DNA from: Xanthomonas sp. SI
Lineage (GTDB): Bacteria; Pseudomonadota; Gammaproteobacteria; Xanthomonadales; Xanthomonadaceae
Reading direction: 5' to 3'
NCBI RefSeq assembly: GCF_014236855.1
Contig: NZ_CP051261.1
Coordinates: 3,968,001 to 4,032,000 of the forward strand
DNA: 64,000 nt
Shown: positions 53,672 through 62,583 of the stretch, piece after piece
Layout of the letters: every line of letters begins with the position of its first letter
Numbering within the stretch: position 1 is the first letter of the stretch
The notes under the pieces: model-generated
Database searches by the model: none
What the model was told of the DNA's origin: nothing
The model's input: the letters and a program-made list of their open reading frames with translations, nothing else
Position numbers and translations under genes: made by a program

Positions 53672-54235
53672 ATGTCTCTGATCAACACCCAGGTCCAGCC
53701 GTTCAAGGCCAACGCTTACAAGAACGGCGAATTCATCGAAGTCACCGACGCGGACCTGAAGGGCAAGTGGTCGGTGCTGATCTTCATGCCGGCCGCCTTC
53801 ACCTTCAACTGCCCCACCGAAGTGGAAGACGCCGCGGACAACTACGCCGAGTTCCAGAAGATCGGCGCCGAGGTCTACATCGTCACCACCGACACCCATT
53901 TCTCGCACAAGGTGTGGCACGAGACCTCGCCGGCCGTCGGCAAGGCGCAGTTCCCGCTGGTCGGCGACCCGACCCACCAGCTGACCCGCGCGTTCGGCGT
54001 GCACATCGACGAGGAAGGCCTGGCCCTGCGCGGCACCTTCGTAATCAATCCGGAAGGCGTGATCAAGACGCTGGAAATCCACGACAACGCGATCGCCCGC
54101 GACGTCACCGAGACCCTGCGCAAGCTCAAGGCCGCGCAGTTCGTCGCCTCGCATCCGGGCGAAGTGTGCCCGGCCAAGTGGAAGGAAGGCGAAAAGACGC
54201 TGAAGCCGTCGCTGGACCTGGTCGGCAAGATCTAA
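53672..54235 (+). CDS. ahpC: alkyl hydroperoxide reductase subunit C (peroxiredoxin)
   Basis: 187 residues, a 2-Cys peroxiredoxin that reduces H2O2, organic peroxides and peroxynitrite. Peroxidatic C47 in FTFNCPTEVE and resolving C166 in GEVCPAKWK are in their usual places. Reduced by AhpF, encoded 202 bp further on. In Xanthomonas this gene is known to be expressed alone, with ahpF-oxyR-orfX separate; the spacer hairpin here agrees. Confidence 0.98.
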   Translation: MSLINTQVQPFKANAYKNGEFIEVTDADLKGKWSVLIFMPAAFTFNCPTEVEDAADNYAEFQKIGAEVYIVTTDTHFSHKVWHETSPAVGKAQFPLVGDPTHQLTRAFGVHIDEEGLALRGTFVINPEGVIKTLEIHDNAIARDVTETLRKLKAAQFVASHPGEVCPAKWKEGEKTLKPSLDLVGKI

Positions 54236-54240
54236 GTCGT

Positions 54241-54280
54241 CCCCACTCCCATCTCCGCCGCTTCGGCGGGGGTGGGGGTG
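54241..54280 (+). terminator. hairpin after ahpC
   Basis: CCGCCG-CTT-CGGCGG at 54255-54269, with flanking CCCACTCCC and GGGTGGGGG that lengthen the stem. It follows the ahpC stop by a few bases and has no T-tract, so it may reduce, not abolish, read-through into ahpF, which would give more AhpC than AhpF. Confidence 0.5.
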
Positions 54281-54436
54281 AACCGCAGCCCGCGTCGCGG
54301 CCGCTACGCCCGCCTCACGCCAGCCACCGGCAGCGCGCGCCGGCTGCGGTTCACCCCTCCTCCCAATTCTCTACGGCGGTCTGCCCCTGCGGCAGCAACG
54401 CCTTCCCCTCGCTTTGCCCATCGTCAGGAGTCCGCC

Positions 54437-56026
54437 ATGTTGGATGCCGATCTGAAAACCCAGTTGAAGGCTTACCTGGAGCGGGTCGTTCGGCCCATCC
54501 ACATCACCGCGTCGGTGGACGACGGCGCCAAGTCGCGCGAGATGCTCGACCTGCTCGAAGACCTGGTGCTGCTGTCGGACCAGATCAGCCTGGACGTGCA
54601 CCGCGACAGCGCCGAACGCACCCCGTCGTTCGCGCTGACCAGCCCCGGCCACGACATCCACCTGCGTTTCGCCGGGCTGCCGCTGGGCCACGAGTTCACC
54701 TCGCTGGTGCTGGCGCTGCTGCAGGTCGGCGGGCATCCGTCCAAGGCCACCGCCGAGGTCATCGAGCAGGTGCGCAACCTGCCCGGCGAGTACGTGTTCG
54801 AAACCTATTTCTCGCTGTCCTGCCAGAACTGCCCGGACGTGGTGCAGGCGCTGAACCTGGCCGCGGTGCTGAACCCGAACATCAAGCACGTGGCGATCGA
54901 CGGCGCGCTGTTCCAGGACGAGGTGGAGGCGCGGCAGATCATGTCGGTGCCCACCGTGTACCTCAACGGCGAAGTGTTCGACCAGGGCCGCATGAGCCTG
55001 GAGCAGATCGTGGCCAAGCTCGACACCGGCGCGACCAAGCGCGATGCGGCCAGCATCGCGGCCAAGGCGCCGTTCGACGTGCTGGTCATCGGCGGCGGCC
55101 CGGCCGGCGCGGCGGCGGCGATCTATGCCGCGCGCAAGGGCATCCGCACCGGCGTGGCGGCCGAGCGTTTCGGCGGCCAGGTGCTGGACACCATGGCGAT
55201 CGAGAACTTCGTTTCGGTGCAGGAGACCGAAGGCCCGAAGATGGCCGCGGCGCTGGAGCAGCACGTGCGCCAGTACGACGTGGACATCATGAACCTGCAG
55301 CGCGCCGAGCAGCTGATTCCGGCCGGCGCCGACGGCCTGGTCGAGATCAGGCTGGCCAACGGCGCGTCGCTGAAGAGCCGCAGCGTGATCCTGTCCACCG
55401 GCGCGCGCTGGCGGCAGATGAACGTGCCCGGCGAGGACCAGTACCGCAACAAGGGCGTGGCCTATTGCCCGCATTGCGACGGCCCGCTGTTCAAGGGCAA
55501 GCGCGTGGCCGTGATCGGCGGCGGCAATTCCGGCGTGGAAGCGGCGATCGACCTGGCCGGCATCGTCAGCCACGTCACCCTGGTCGAGTTCGACGCCAAG
55601 CTGCGCGCCGATGAGGTCCTGCAACGCAAGCTGCGCAGCCTTGGCAACGTGGACATCATCGTCAACGCGCAGAGCACCGAGGTGATCGGCGACGGCAGCA
55701 GGGTCACCGGGCTGGTCTACAAGGACCGCGTCGGCGGCGATATCCACCGCCTGGCGCTGGAAGGCATCTTCGTGCAGATCGGCCTGCTGCCCAACACCGA
55801 ATGGCTGCAGGGCACGGTGGCGCTGTCGCCGCGCGGCGAGATCGTGGTCGACGACCGCGGCCAGACCTCGCTGCCCGGCGTGTTCGCCGCCGGCGATGCC
55901 ACCACGGTGCCGTACAAGCAGATCATCATCGCCATGGGCGAAGGCTCCAAGGCGGCGCTGAGCGCGTTCGACCACCTGATCCGCAGCAGCGCACCGGTCA
56001 GCAGCGCGGTCGCCGAAGCGGCTTGA
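54437..56026 (+). CDS. ahpF: alkyl hydroperoxide reductase subunit F
   Basis: 529 residues, an NADH-dependent disulfide reductase for AhpC. N-terminal thioredoxin-like domain with C129-QN-C132 (SCQNCPD), then a FAD/NAD domain ([37 protein letters not shown]) with C344-PH-C347. The cysteine positions agree with E. coli within one residue. ATG 54437 follows an AGGAG site; longer frames are not needed. Confidence 0.97.
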   Translation: MLDADLKTQLKAYLERVVRPIHITASVDDGAKSREMLDLLEDLVLLSDQISLDVHRDSAERTPSFALTSPGHDIHLRFAGLPLGHEFTSLVLALLQVGGHPSKATAEVIEQVRNLPGEYVFETYFSLSCQNCPDVVQALNLAAVLNPNIKHVAIDGALFQDEVEARQIMSVPTVYLNGEVFDQGRMSLEQIVAKLDTGATKRDAASIAAKAPFDVLVIGGGPAGAAAAIYAARKGIRTGVAAERFGGQVLDTMAIENFVSVQETEGPKMAAALEQHVRQYDVDIMNLQRAEQLIPAGADGLVEIRLANGASLKSRSVILSTGARWRQMNVPGEDQYRNKGVAYCPHCDGPLFKGKRVAVIGGGNSGVEAAIDLAGIVSHVTLVEFDAKLRADEVLQRKLRSLGNVDIIVNAQSTEVIGDGSRVTGLVYKDRVGGDIHRLALEGIFVQIGLLPNTEWLQGTVALSPRGEIVVDDRGQTSLPGVFAAGDATTVPYKQIIIAMGEGSKAALSAFDHLIRSSAPVSSAVAEAA

Positions 56027-56116
56027 TCCCGTCACGCCCGCATAGACCCCGCACCGCGACCCGGCGCGGGGTCTATGCTGTTCTCAGCACAGCCCGCACC
56101 GCCAAGGAACCTGCCG

Positions 56117-57082
56117 ATGAACCTGCGTGATCTGAAATACCTGGTGGCGCTGGCCGATCACAAGCATTTCGGGCGTGCCGCGGCGGCCTGTTTCGTCAGC
56201 CAGCCGACGCTGTCCACGCAGATCAAGAAGCTGGAGGACGAACTGGGCGTGCCGCTGGTCGAGCGTGCGCCGCGCAAGGTCATGCTGACCCCGGCCGGGC
56301 GCGAGGCGGCCAGCCGCGCGCGCGGCATCGTCGCCGAGATCGAGCAGATGAAGGAAGCGGCGCGGCGCAGCCAGGATCCGGAAGCGGGCACGGTGCGCCT
56401 GGGCATCTTCCCGACGCTGGGCCCGTACCTGCTGCCGCACGTGATCCCGGGCATCCGCGAGCGTTTCCCGCAACTGGAACTGCTGCTGATCGAGGAAAAG
56501 AGCGACGTGCTGCTGACCCGGTTGCGCGAAGGCCGGCTGGATGCGGCGCTGCTCGCGCTGCCGCTGCACGACGACCAACTGCATACCGAATTCCTGTTCG
56601 AGGAACCGTTCGTGCTGGCGGTGCCGGATGGCCATCCGCTGGCCAAGCGCGATTCGTTGAGCCTGAGCGAGCTGCACCAGCAACGGTTGCTGTTGCTTGA
56701 GGACGGCCATTGCCTGCGCGAGCAGGCCCTGGACGTGTGCCACCTGTCCGGCGCGCTGGAAAAAGCCGAATTCCAGGCCACCAGCCTGGAAACGCTGCGG
56801 CAGATGGTGGCCGCCAATGTCGGCGTGACCCTGCTGCCCTTGCTGGCGGTGCAGCCGCCGGTGACCAACTCGTCCAATATCCACCTGCTGCGCTTCGACG
56901 ACGCCTCCGGCCCGAGCCGGCGCATCGCGATGCTGTGGCGCCGCAGTTCGGCGATGAGCGATTTCCTGGAGCAGTTGGCGAAACTGTTCAAGGCGCTGCC
57001 CGAGGCGCTGCTGTCGGCCAAGGCCGCGCCGTCGGCGCTCGCCCCGGTGGCCGCTGCGCTGCCGCGCGTGGCGACGCTCTGA
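56117..57082 (+). CDS. oxyR: peroxide-sensing LysR regulator OxyR
   Basis: 321 residues. HTH MNLRDLKYLVALADHKHFGRAAAACFVSQPTLSTQIKKLEDELG and sensor domain with the redox pair C199 and C208 (GHCLREQALDVCHL), identical in number to E. coli. It is oxidised by H2O2 to a disulfide form that activates ahpC and other genes. It follows ahpF by 90 bp and is probably cotranscribed. Confidence 0.97.
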   Translation: MNLRDLKYLVALADHKHFGRAAAACFVSQPTLSTQIKKLEDELGVPLVERAPRKVMLTPAGREAASRARGIVAEIEQMKEAARRSQDPEAGTVRLGIFPTLGPYLLPHVIPGIRERFPQLELLLIEEKSDVLLTRLREGRLDAALLALPLHDDQLHTEFLFEEPFVLAVPDGHPLAKRDSLSLSELHQQRLLLLEDGHCLREQALDVCHLSGALEKAEFQATSLETLRQMVAANVGVTLLPLLAVQPPVTNSSNIHLLRFDDASGPSRRIAMLWRRSSAMSDFLEQLAKLFKALPEALLSAKAAPSALAPVAAALPRVATL

Positions 57083-57185
57083 GCGCAGCACCGCGCCGGT
57101 GGCGCAAGGCGCGCGGGCGACGCTAACGCCCGGTTTACGGCCGTCGGTGCGACAATCCCGCGATTACCTGTGTAGAGGAATGCGG

Positions 57186-57980
57186 ATGACGTCTATCGGA
57201 ACCGTGCTCGGCCGCCATCGCAACAATGCGACGCTGTCGATCCTGGTCATGCTGTTCGGCCTGGCGCTGCTGGCCTGCGGCGTACTGCTGTTCGCGGTGC
57301 GCGACAAGGTCGCGCCGGAAGCGGCGCAGACGCTGCAATGGATCATGCTCGGCCTGGCGCTGGTCGGCGTGCTGACGCTCCTGCTGGGCTGGGCGATCCG
57401 CCGCGGCGGCTGGGAACAGGGCGAGCTGGGCGTGCGCCAGTTTCCCGAGCGCAGCGACGGCACCTACCTCTATCGCGACATCGTCGAGACCTGCCAGTTC
57501 TACCGCGCCGGGCTGTCGGTCAACCTGGGCTGGCGGCGCGAAGGCCAGGAACAGTGGCAGGCCGCCAACGGCAACATCGGCGGCTACTACAAGTTCCTCG
57601 ACCGCTTCATGCACGGCTACCTGCAGGCGCGCGTGCCGGTGCTGATGGCCAAGCTCGATGCCGGGCAGACACTGAGTTTCCGCATGGTCACCACCGCCGG
57701 CGCGATCCGCCGCGAATTCGCGGTCAACATGAAGGGTTTCACCCGCGGCCCGCTCGAGACGGTGCAGCTGAGCCGCGAGCGCCTGGCCTTCGCCGGCAAC
57801 GAGATCCGCATCGACGACATCGTCGCCATGGACGTGTCGGCATGGACCTCGCGCCTGCAGTTCCAGTTGCGCGGCGGCAGCAAGGTCAGCGTCAGCTACA
57901 CCGCCTTGTTCGACGGCCCGCTGTTGCTGGCGGTGCTGGAGCAACTGCTGCCCACGCAGCCGCACGTCACTGCTGTCTGA
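57186..57980 (+). CDS. membrane protein downstream of oxyR (orfX position)
   Basis: 264 residues from ATG 57186, with an AGAGG site at good spacing (ATG 57180 is the alternative). Two transmembrane helices at about 20-40 and 53-72 (LSILVMLFGLALLACGVLLF, IMLGLALVGVLTLLLGWAI), then a soluble, partly beta-rich part (about 80-264). Its position agrees with orfX of the known Xanthomonas ahpF-oxyR-orfX unit; function unknown. Confidence 0.75.
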   Translation: MTSIGTVLGRHRNNATLSILVMLFGLALLACGVLLFAVRDKVAPEAAQTLQWIMLGLALVGVLTLLLGWAIRRGGWEQGELGVRQFPERSDGTYLYRDIVETCQFYRAGLSVNLGWRREGQEQWQAANGNIGGYYKFLDRFMHGYLQARVPVLMAKLDAGQTLSFRMVTTAGAIRREFAVNMKGFTRGPLETVQLSRERLAFAGNEIRIDDIVAMDVSAWTSRLQFQLRGGSKVSVSYTALFDGPLLLAVLEQLLPTQPHVTAV

Positions 57981-58078
57981 GCGCGGCCATCGGCCCTGCG
58001 GCCGATGCCACGCGACAGCCAGCGCCATCCGGGCGGCGCCTCGCAGCGCCGCCTTTTTCATGACCCTAGGAGTTTGCC

Positions 58079-58507
58079 ATGTCCTCTCAACCGCAAAGCG
58101 GCCTGCCCCCTTCACTGATCGTATCCAGCCACGACCTGGCCCGTCTGGAGGCCTTGCTCGAGTCCCCCGCCTTGAAGCAGCACCCGGCCGCACTCGCGCT
58201 GGGCGAAGAACTCGGCCGTGCCACGGTGGTGCCGCCCGAGCAACTTCCCGCCGGCATCGTCGCCATGCACTCGCGCGTGGAATGCGAAGACGAACTGCAC
58301 GGCGAACGCCACCAACTGACCCTGGTCTATCCGCACGAAGCCGATGCCGCGCAAGGCCGCATCTCGGTGCTGGCGCCGGTCGGCAGCGCCCTGCTCGGCC
58401 TGGCCGTGGGCCAGTCGATCGACTGGCAGGGCCCGGGCGGCCGCGCGCTGCGGCTGCGCGTGCTCGCGGTGCAGCCGGCAAGCGACTTCGTGCACGCGGC
58501 GGGTTAA
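58079..58507 (+). CDS. rnk: nucleoside diphosphate kinase regulator (Rnk-like)
   Basis: 142 residues of the Rnk/GreA C-terminal family: SLIVSSHDLARLEALLES at the start, VAMHSRVECEDELHGERHQLTLVYPHEADAAQGRISVLAPVGSALLGLAVGQSIDW in the second half. Rnk binds RNA polymerase near the secondary channel. It precedes tal by 45 bp on the same strand. Confidence 0.88.
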   Translation: MSSQPQSGLPPSLIVSSHDLARLEALLESPALKQHPAALALGEELGRATVVPPEQLPAGIVAMHSRVECEDELHGERHQLTLVYPHEADAAQGRISVLAPVGSALLGLAVGQSIDWQGPGGRALRLRVLAVQPASDFVHAAG

Positions 58508-58552
58508 CGTGCGCGGGCTTATCCTCCATTCCATCCGTTCCGAGAACTATCG

Positions 58553-59521
58553 ATGACGTCTTCCGCTCGTTCCAAACTGGCTCAGCTGCGCGAGTTGTCC
58601 GTGGTCGTGGCCGATACCGGCGACTACGATGCGATCAAGCGGCTCAAGCCGGTCGATTGCACCACCAATCCGACCCTGGTGAAGAAAGCCCTGGACCTGC
58701 CGGTCTACGCCGAGCTGATCGACGAGGCGCTGGCCTGGGCGCGCAGCCAGGACGGCGATCACGCCACCCTGGTCGACGAGATCGCCGACCGCCTGACCAT
58801 CGGCGTGGGCAGCAAGCTCAGCGCGCTGGTGCCCGGGCGCGTGTCCACCGAGGTGGACGCCGACCTGGCCCACGACACCGCCGCGACCATCGCCAAGGCG
58901 CACAAGTTCATCGCCATGTACGCCGAACGCGGCGTATCCAAGGACAAGATCCTGATCAAGGTCGCCGCGACCTGGGAAGGCATCGAGGCCGCGCGCCAGC
59001 TGCAGAAGGACGGCATCGACTGCAACCTGACGCTGATCTTCAACCGCACCCAGGCGCTGGCCTGCGCCGAGGCCGGCGTGTTCCTGATCTCACCGTTCGT
59101 CGGCCGCATCCTGGACTGGTACGTGGCCAACGGGCAAACCCCGGCCAGCATCGACGAAGACCCGGGCGTGCAGTTCGTGCGCGGCGTGTACGCCGAGTTC
59201 AAGCGCCGCGGTTCGCAGACGGTGGTGATGGGCGCCTCGTTCCGCTCCACCGCGCAGATCGAGGCGCTGGCCGGCTGCGACCGCCTGACCATCTCGCCGG
59301 ACCTGCTGGAGAAGCTCGACGCCGACCATGGCGAGCTGCCGCGCAAACTGTCGCCCGGCCAGGCCGACGGCGCGCAGATCGCGCCGATCGATGCCAAGCA
59401 GTTCGCCACCGACCTGGCCGCCGATCCGATGGCGACCGAGAAGCTGGCCAGCGGCATCGACACCTTCGCCAAGGACCTGCAGGCGCTGCGCGACACGATC
59501 CGGCAGAAGCTGGCCATCTGA
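58553..59521 (+). CDS. tal: transaldolase
   Basis: 322 residues, pentose phosphate pathway. The Schiff-base lysine is K136 in [31 protein letters not shown] and [29 protein letters not shown] are further family motifs. A clear terminator follows the stop. Confidence 0.97.
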   Translation: MTSSARSKLAQLRELSVVVADTGDYDAIKRLKPVDCTTNPTLVKKALDLPVYAELIDEALAWARSQDGDHATLVDEIADRLTIGVGSKLSALVPGRVSTEVDADLAHDTAATIAKAHKFIAMYAERGVSKDKILIKVAATWEGIEAARQLQKDGIDCNLTLIFNRTQALACAEAGVFLISPFVGRILDWYVANGQTPASIDEDPGVQFVRGVYAEFKRRGSQTVVMGASFRSTAQIEALAGCDRLTISPDLLEKLDADHGELPRKLSPGQADGAQIAPIDAKQFATDLAADPMATEKLASGIDTFAKDLQALRDTIRQKLAI

Positions 59522-59547
59522 CCGCAGCTGGTAATGGCACGACCTCC

Positions 59548-59574
59548 GAGCGGCGGCAACGCCGCTCTTTTTTT
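59548..59574 (+). terminator. Rho-independent terminator of tal
   Basis: GAGCGGC-GGCAAC-GCCGCTC followed by TTTTTTT: 7 bp stem, six-base loop, seven U. It lies 26 bp after the tal stop. Confidence 0.92.
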
Positions 59575-59580
59575 GGTGCC

Positions 59581-59615
59581 GGGAATGGGGAAACGGGAAT
59601 GGGGAATGGGGAATG
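59581..59615. repeat. GGGAAT direct-repeat array after tal
   Basis: Four direct copies of GGGAATGGGGAA-type units just after the tal terminator. The rest of the 304 bp up to the DJ-1 gene shows no gene or obvious promoter. Confidence 0.75.
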
Positions 59616-59825
59616 CAGGGGCCGTCTCGCTGCCGATTCACGGCTCGATCCGATGCTATCGGTGCAGGCGGTGAGGCTGCGCGACGCCTGCTGTGCCAAC
59701 AACGCCGAACGCTGAAGACAAGCACAGACTCAGCCCGTATTGCCAACGCCGCTTTCGACACCGCGTTGGCGCCGCCACAACTTTTCGCCGGCTAAGCTGC
59801 GCGCTCCACAGCACAGGTGCGGCAA

Positions 59826-60395
59826 ATGGCAACGATCGCGGTAGTGATGGTCGATGGCGTGGCGGACTGGGAGATCGGCACCATCCTGCCGGCGGCGCGG
59901 GCCTGGTTCGGCGACGAGATCAGGATCGCCAGCATCGACGGCAAGCCGCTGACCTCGATCGGCGGACTGAACCTGCATCCGGAGTACGCGTTGTCGGACC
60001 TGGCGCCGCTGGAGGCAGATCTATGGCTGCTGCCGGGTAGCGATCGCTGGCAGGCCGGCGAGATTCCCGGACTCAGCGGCTTGCTGCAGCAACGCATCGA
60101 CGCCGGCCGCGCGGTCGCGGCGATCTGCGGCGCCACCATCGCGCCGGCCTATGCCGGACTGCTGGATACGCGGGCGCATACCAGCAATTCCGAGGCGTTC
60201 CTGCGCGAGCACGTGGGCGTCTATGCCGGCACCGCGCACTACCTCGAGCAGAAAGCGGTCAATGCGGGCGGGCTGATCACCGCACCCGGCACCAGCCCGG
60301 TCACTTTCGCGCTGGAGTGCCTGCGCCAACTGCATCCCGAGCGCGAAGAACAGATCGCGCAGATGCGGCAGATGTTCGCTGCCGAGTTCGTGTGA
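59826..60395 (+). CDS. DJ-1/PfpI family protein
   Basis: 189 residues from ATG 59826. The nucleophile-elbow cysteine is C101 in VAAICGATIAPAYAGLL, and the fold begins with IAVVMVDGVADWEIGTILPA. Members are glyoxalases, chaperones or amidotransferases; this one cannot be assigned by eye. It is convergent with msrA. Confidence 0.88.
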   Translation: MATIAVVMVDGVADWEIGTILPAARAWFGDEIRIASIDGKPLTSIGGLNLHPEYALSDLAPLEADLWLLPGSDRWQAGEIPGLSGLLQQRIDAGRAVAAICGATIAPAYAGLLDTRAHTSNSEAFLREHVGVYAGTAHYLEQKAVNAGGLITAPGTSPVTFALECLRQLHPEREEQIAQMRQMFAAEFV

Positions 60396-60464
60396 CGCAG
60401 CGCGCGCCGGCCTGGACCCGGCTCACGCGACGACCGCGCAGCGCGTGGGCGCTGCGCGGCCGGT

Positions 60465-61115
60465 TCAGGCCTCCAGGCCGAGCGAGCAGCTGACCCCCGT
60501 ACCGCCCAATCCGCAGTAACCGCCCGGGTTCTTTGCCAGGTACTGCTGGTGCTCGTCCTCGGCGTAGTAGAACGGCGGCGCCGGGAACAGGATCTCGGTG
60601 GTGATCTCGCCGTAGCCGGCCGCGCGCAGGCGCTGCTGGTAGGCGTCGCGGCTGGCGATGGCCGCGTCGTACTGCGCCTGCGTGCTGCAGTAGATCGCCG
60701 AGCGGTACTGGGTGCCGGTGTCGTTGCCCTGGCGCATGCCCTGGGTCGGATCGTGGCTCTCCCAGAAAGTCTGCAGCAACTGCTCGAAGCCCACCGCCTG
60801 CGGGTCGAACACCACCAGCACCGCCTCGGTGTGGCCGGTCTGGCCGGAGCACACTTCCCGGTAGGTGGCGTTGGGCGTCTGCCCGCCGGCGTAGCCGACC
60901 GCGGTACTGAACACGCCCGGCAGCGACCAGAACTTGCGCTCGGCGCCCCAGAAGCAGCCCAGGCCGAACTGCACCTGTTGCAGGCCGGCGAACGCGTCAC
61001 GCAGCGGGTGGCCATTGACGAAGTGGCGGTTGTGCAGCGGCAGCGGCTCCGCGCGGCCGGGCAGGCTTTCGCCTGGGCGCGGCAGGCGCTGCTTGAAGGC
61101 ACCGATTCCCAACAT
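60465..61115 (-). CDS. msrA: peptide methionine sulfoxide reductase A
   Basis: 216 residues from ATG 61113-61115. Catalytic C54 in [12 protein letters not shown]; recycling cysteines near the C-terminus ([16 protein letters not shown]). Repairs Met-S-sulfoxide after oxidative damage. The N-terminal 45 residues are the extension usual for the long MsrA type. No msrB is beside it. Confidence 0.96.
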   Translation of the reverse strand: MLGIGAFKQRLPRPGESLPGRAEPLPLHNRHFVNGHPLRDAFAGLQQVQFGLGCFWGAERKFWSLPGVFSTAVGYAGGQTPNATYREVCSGQTGHTEAVLVVFDPQAVGFEQLLQTFWESHDPTQGMRQGNDTGTQYRSAIYCSTQAQYDAAIASRDAYQQRLRAAGYGEITTEILFPAPPFYYAEDEHQQYLAKNPGGYCGLGGTGVSCSLGLEA

Positions 61116-61241
61116 GGCGCGGACTCCTGGCATCGAAAGGGATGCCTCCTGGATGGCGCTGCCGGCACCGGCTTTCAAGGTGCGTGCGGCGCCCTTCCGT
61201 GGCGGTGGGCCGCCACGGGCCCACGCCACGCGTCCGCCAGG

Positions 61242-61757
61242 TCAGTGCGCTGCGGTCCTGCTGCCGCCGTCCGCCAGTTCCGGCATCGCCGAGCTGTGGT
61301 GGTTGATGATCAGCCAGCGGCCGTCGCGCTTCTCGTAGACGAAGGTGTAGCGCGCCTGCACCTGGCGGGTGCTGCCGTCCGGATTGGTCAGGGTGAAGGT
61401 GTAGACGCCGGCATCGACCGCGCTGTCGTCGTCGAGCAGCCGCACCTGGCGGTAGTTGATGACGCCGCGCGGCTTGGCCGCCAGGAAGTGGTCGAAGTAG
61501 TCCTTGATCTCGGCGCGGCTGGCGCGGACCTGGTTGGACACGGTCGGCAGCAGCACGCCGTCGCGGGCATACAGGTCGGCGACGCGGTCGGCGTTGCCGG
61601 TGGCCAGCGCCGCGTTCCAGCGGTCGAACAGGCCGGCGATCTCGCGCTCCTCGCCCGCCGCCGGCAGCGACGGCCGGGCGTCGTAGTGCATCGCCGGGGC
61701 CGCCAGCGCGGCGGTGGCGGACAGGCTCAGGACCAGGGTGAACAGGATGCGACGCAT
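61242..61757 (-). CDS. exported NTF2-like protein (SgcJ/DUF4440 type)
   Basis: 171 residues. Signal peptide ([20 protein letters not shown]), then a SnoaL/NTF2-like domain with [33 protein letters not shown] and [24 protein letters not shown]. Probably periplasmic; ligand unknown. It is divergent from the LuxR gene. Confidence 0.85.
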   Translation of the reverse strand: MRRILFTLVLSLSATAALAAPAMHYDARPSLPAAGEEREIAGLFDRWNAALATGNADRVADLYARDGVLLPTVSNQVRASRAEIKDYFDHFLAAKPRGVINYRQVRLLDDDSAVDAGVYTFTLTNPDGSTRQVQARYTFVYEKRDGRWLIINHHSSAMPELADGGSRTAAH

Positions 61758-61842
61758 GGTGGATCTCCGCTGTGGATGAGGGAATGCCGTCTCGGGGCGA
61801 AGCCAGTATTGGCAGCGGCGGCTTGCGTAAAATCCGCTGGGC

Positions 61843-61873
61843 GGCATATCCTCCAATATGCCGATCGGCATAT
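61843..61873. promoter_or_regulatory. perfect 18 bp palindrome at the 5' end of the luxR-type gene
   Basis: ATATGCCGATCGGCATAT is self-complementary (61856-61873), with a further GGCATAT at 61843-61849. It lies between the divergent genes and just before the likely start ATG 61885 of the LuxR-type regulator, so it looks like an operator, possibly for autoregulation. Confidence 0.65.
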
Positions 61874-61884
61874 CGGAGAACAGC

Positions 61885-62583
61885 ATGCAAGCCCCTCTAA
61901 ATGCAGGCCAATGGCGGCAGGAACTGCGTCGCGAAGCGGCCGACAGCGCGCGCTGGCAGGCGGTGGCCGACGCCGCCGACGCGGTGACTCGCGCCGCGGG
62001 CGCCGAGCAGGCCGGAGCGGAAGCGCTGCGTCTGGCGCGCGAGCTGCTGGATGCGCCGCACGCCGCGGTGCTGGCGCTGCGCGGTAGCCGCAGCCTGGTG
62101 CTGGCCAGCCATGGCGACGCGCTGCCGCCCGGCGCCAGCGTCGCCACCGATGGCCCTGCCCTGTCCTGGCGCCTGGCCGCGCGCGCGGGCGAAGCGGCCG
62201 AGCTGTGCGTGCCGATCGCCGCGCTGGGCGCCACGCTGGGCACGCTGTGCCTGGGCTGGAACGCGCGCATGGCGCCGGCACCGGGCGACGTGCAGGCGAT
62301 CGCGACCATCGCCGCGCTGCTGGCGCCGGCGGTGGCCGAACCGGCGCGTGCGCCGCGGCGCCGCAAGCCGGCGCAACCGGACCGGCTCGGCGCGCTCAGC
62401 GCGCGCGAACGGCAGGTGCTGGCGCTGCTGCCGCGCGGCCTGACCAACGCCGGGCTGGGCGCGGAACTGGGCATTTCCGCCGGTACCGCCAAGGTCCACG
62501 TGGAGCGCATCCTGCAGAAGCTGCAGGTGTCCGATCGCACCCAGGCGGCGGTGTATGCGGTGCAGGCGGGGATGGCGCTGTGA
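61885..62583 (+). CDS. LuxR-type regulator with GAF-like N-terminal domain
   Basis: 232 residues from ATG 61885; an upstream ATG at 61858 would put the palindrome inside the gene. A GAF-like domain (about 45-160: [25 protein letters not shown] ... [13 protein letters not shown]) is followed by the LuxR HTH ([55 protein letters not shown]). There is no receiver domain. The stop overlaps the kinase start (GTGA), so the two are coupled. Confidence 0.88.
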   Translation: MQAPLNAGQWRQELRREAADSARWQAVADAADAVTRAAGAEQAGAEALRLARELLDAPHAAVLALRGSRSLVLASHGDALPPGASVATDGPALSWRLAARAGEAAELCVPIAALGATLGTLCLGWNARMAPAPGDVQAIATIAALLAPAVAEPARAPRRRKPAQPDRLGALSARERQVLALLPRGLTNAGLGAELGISAGTAKVHVERILQKLQVSDRTQAAVYAVQAGMAL

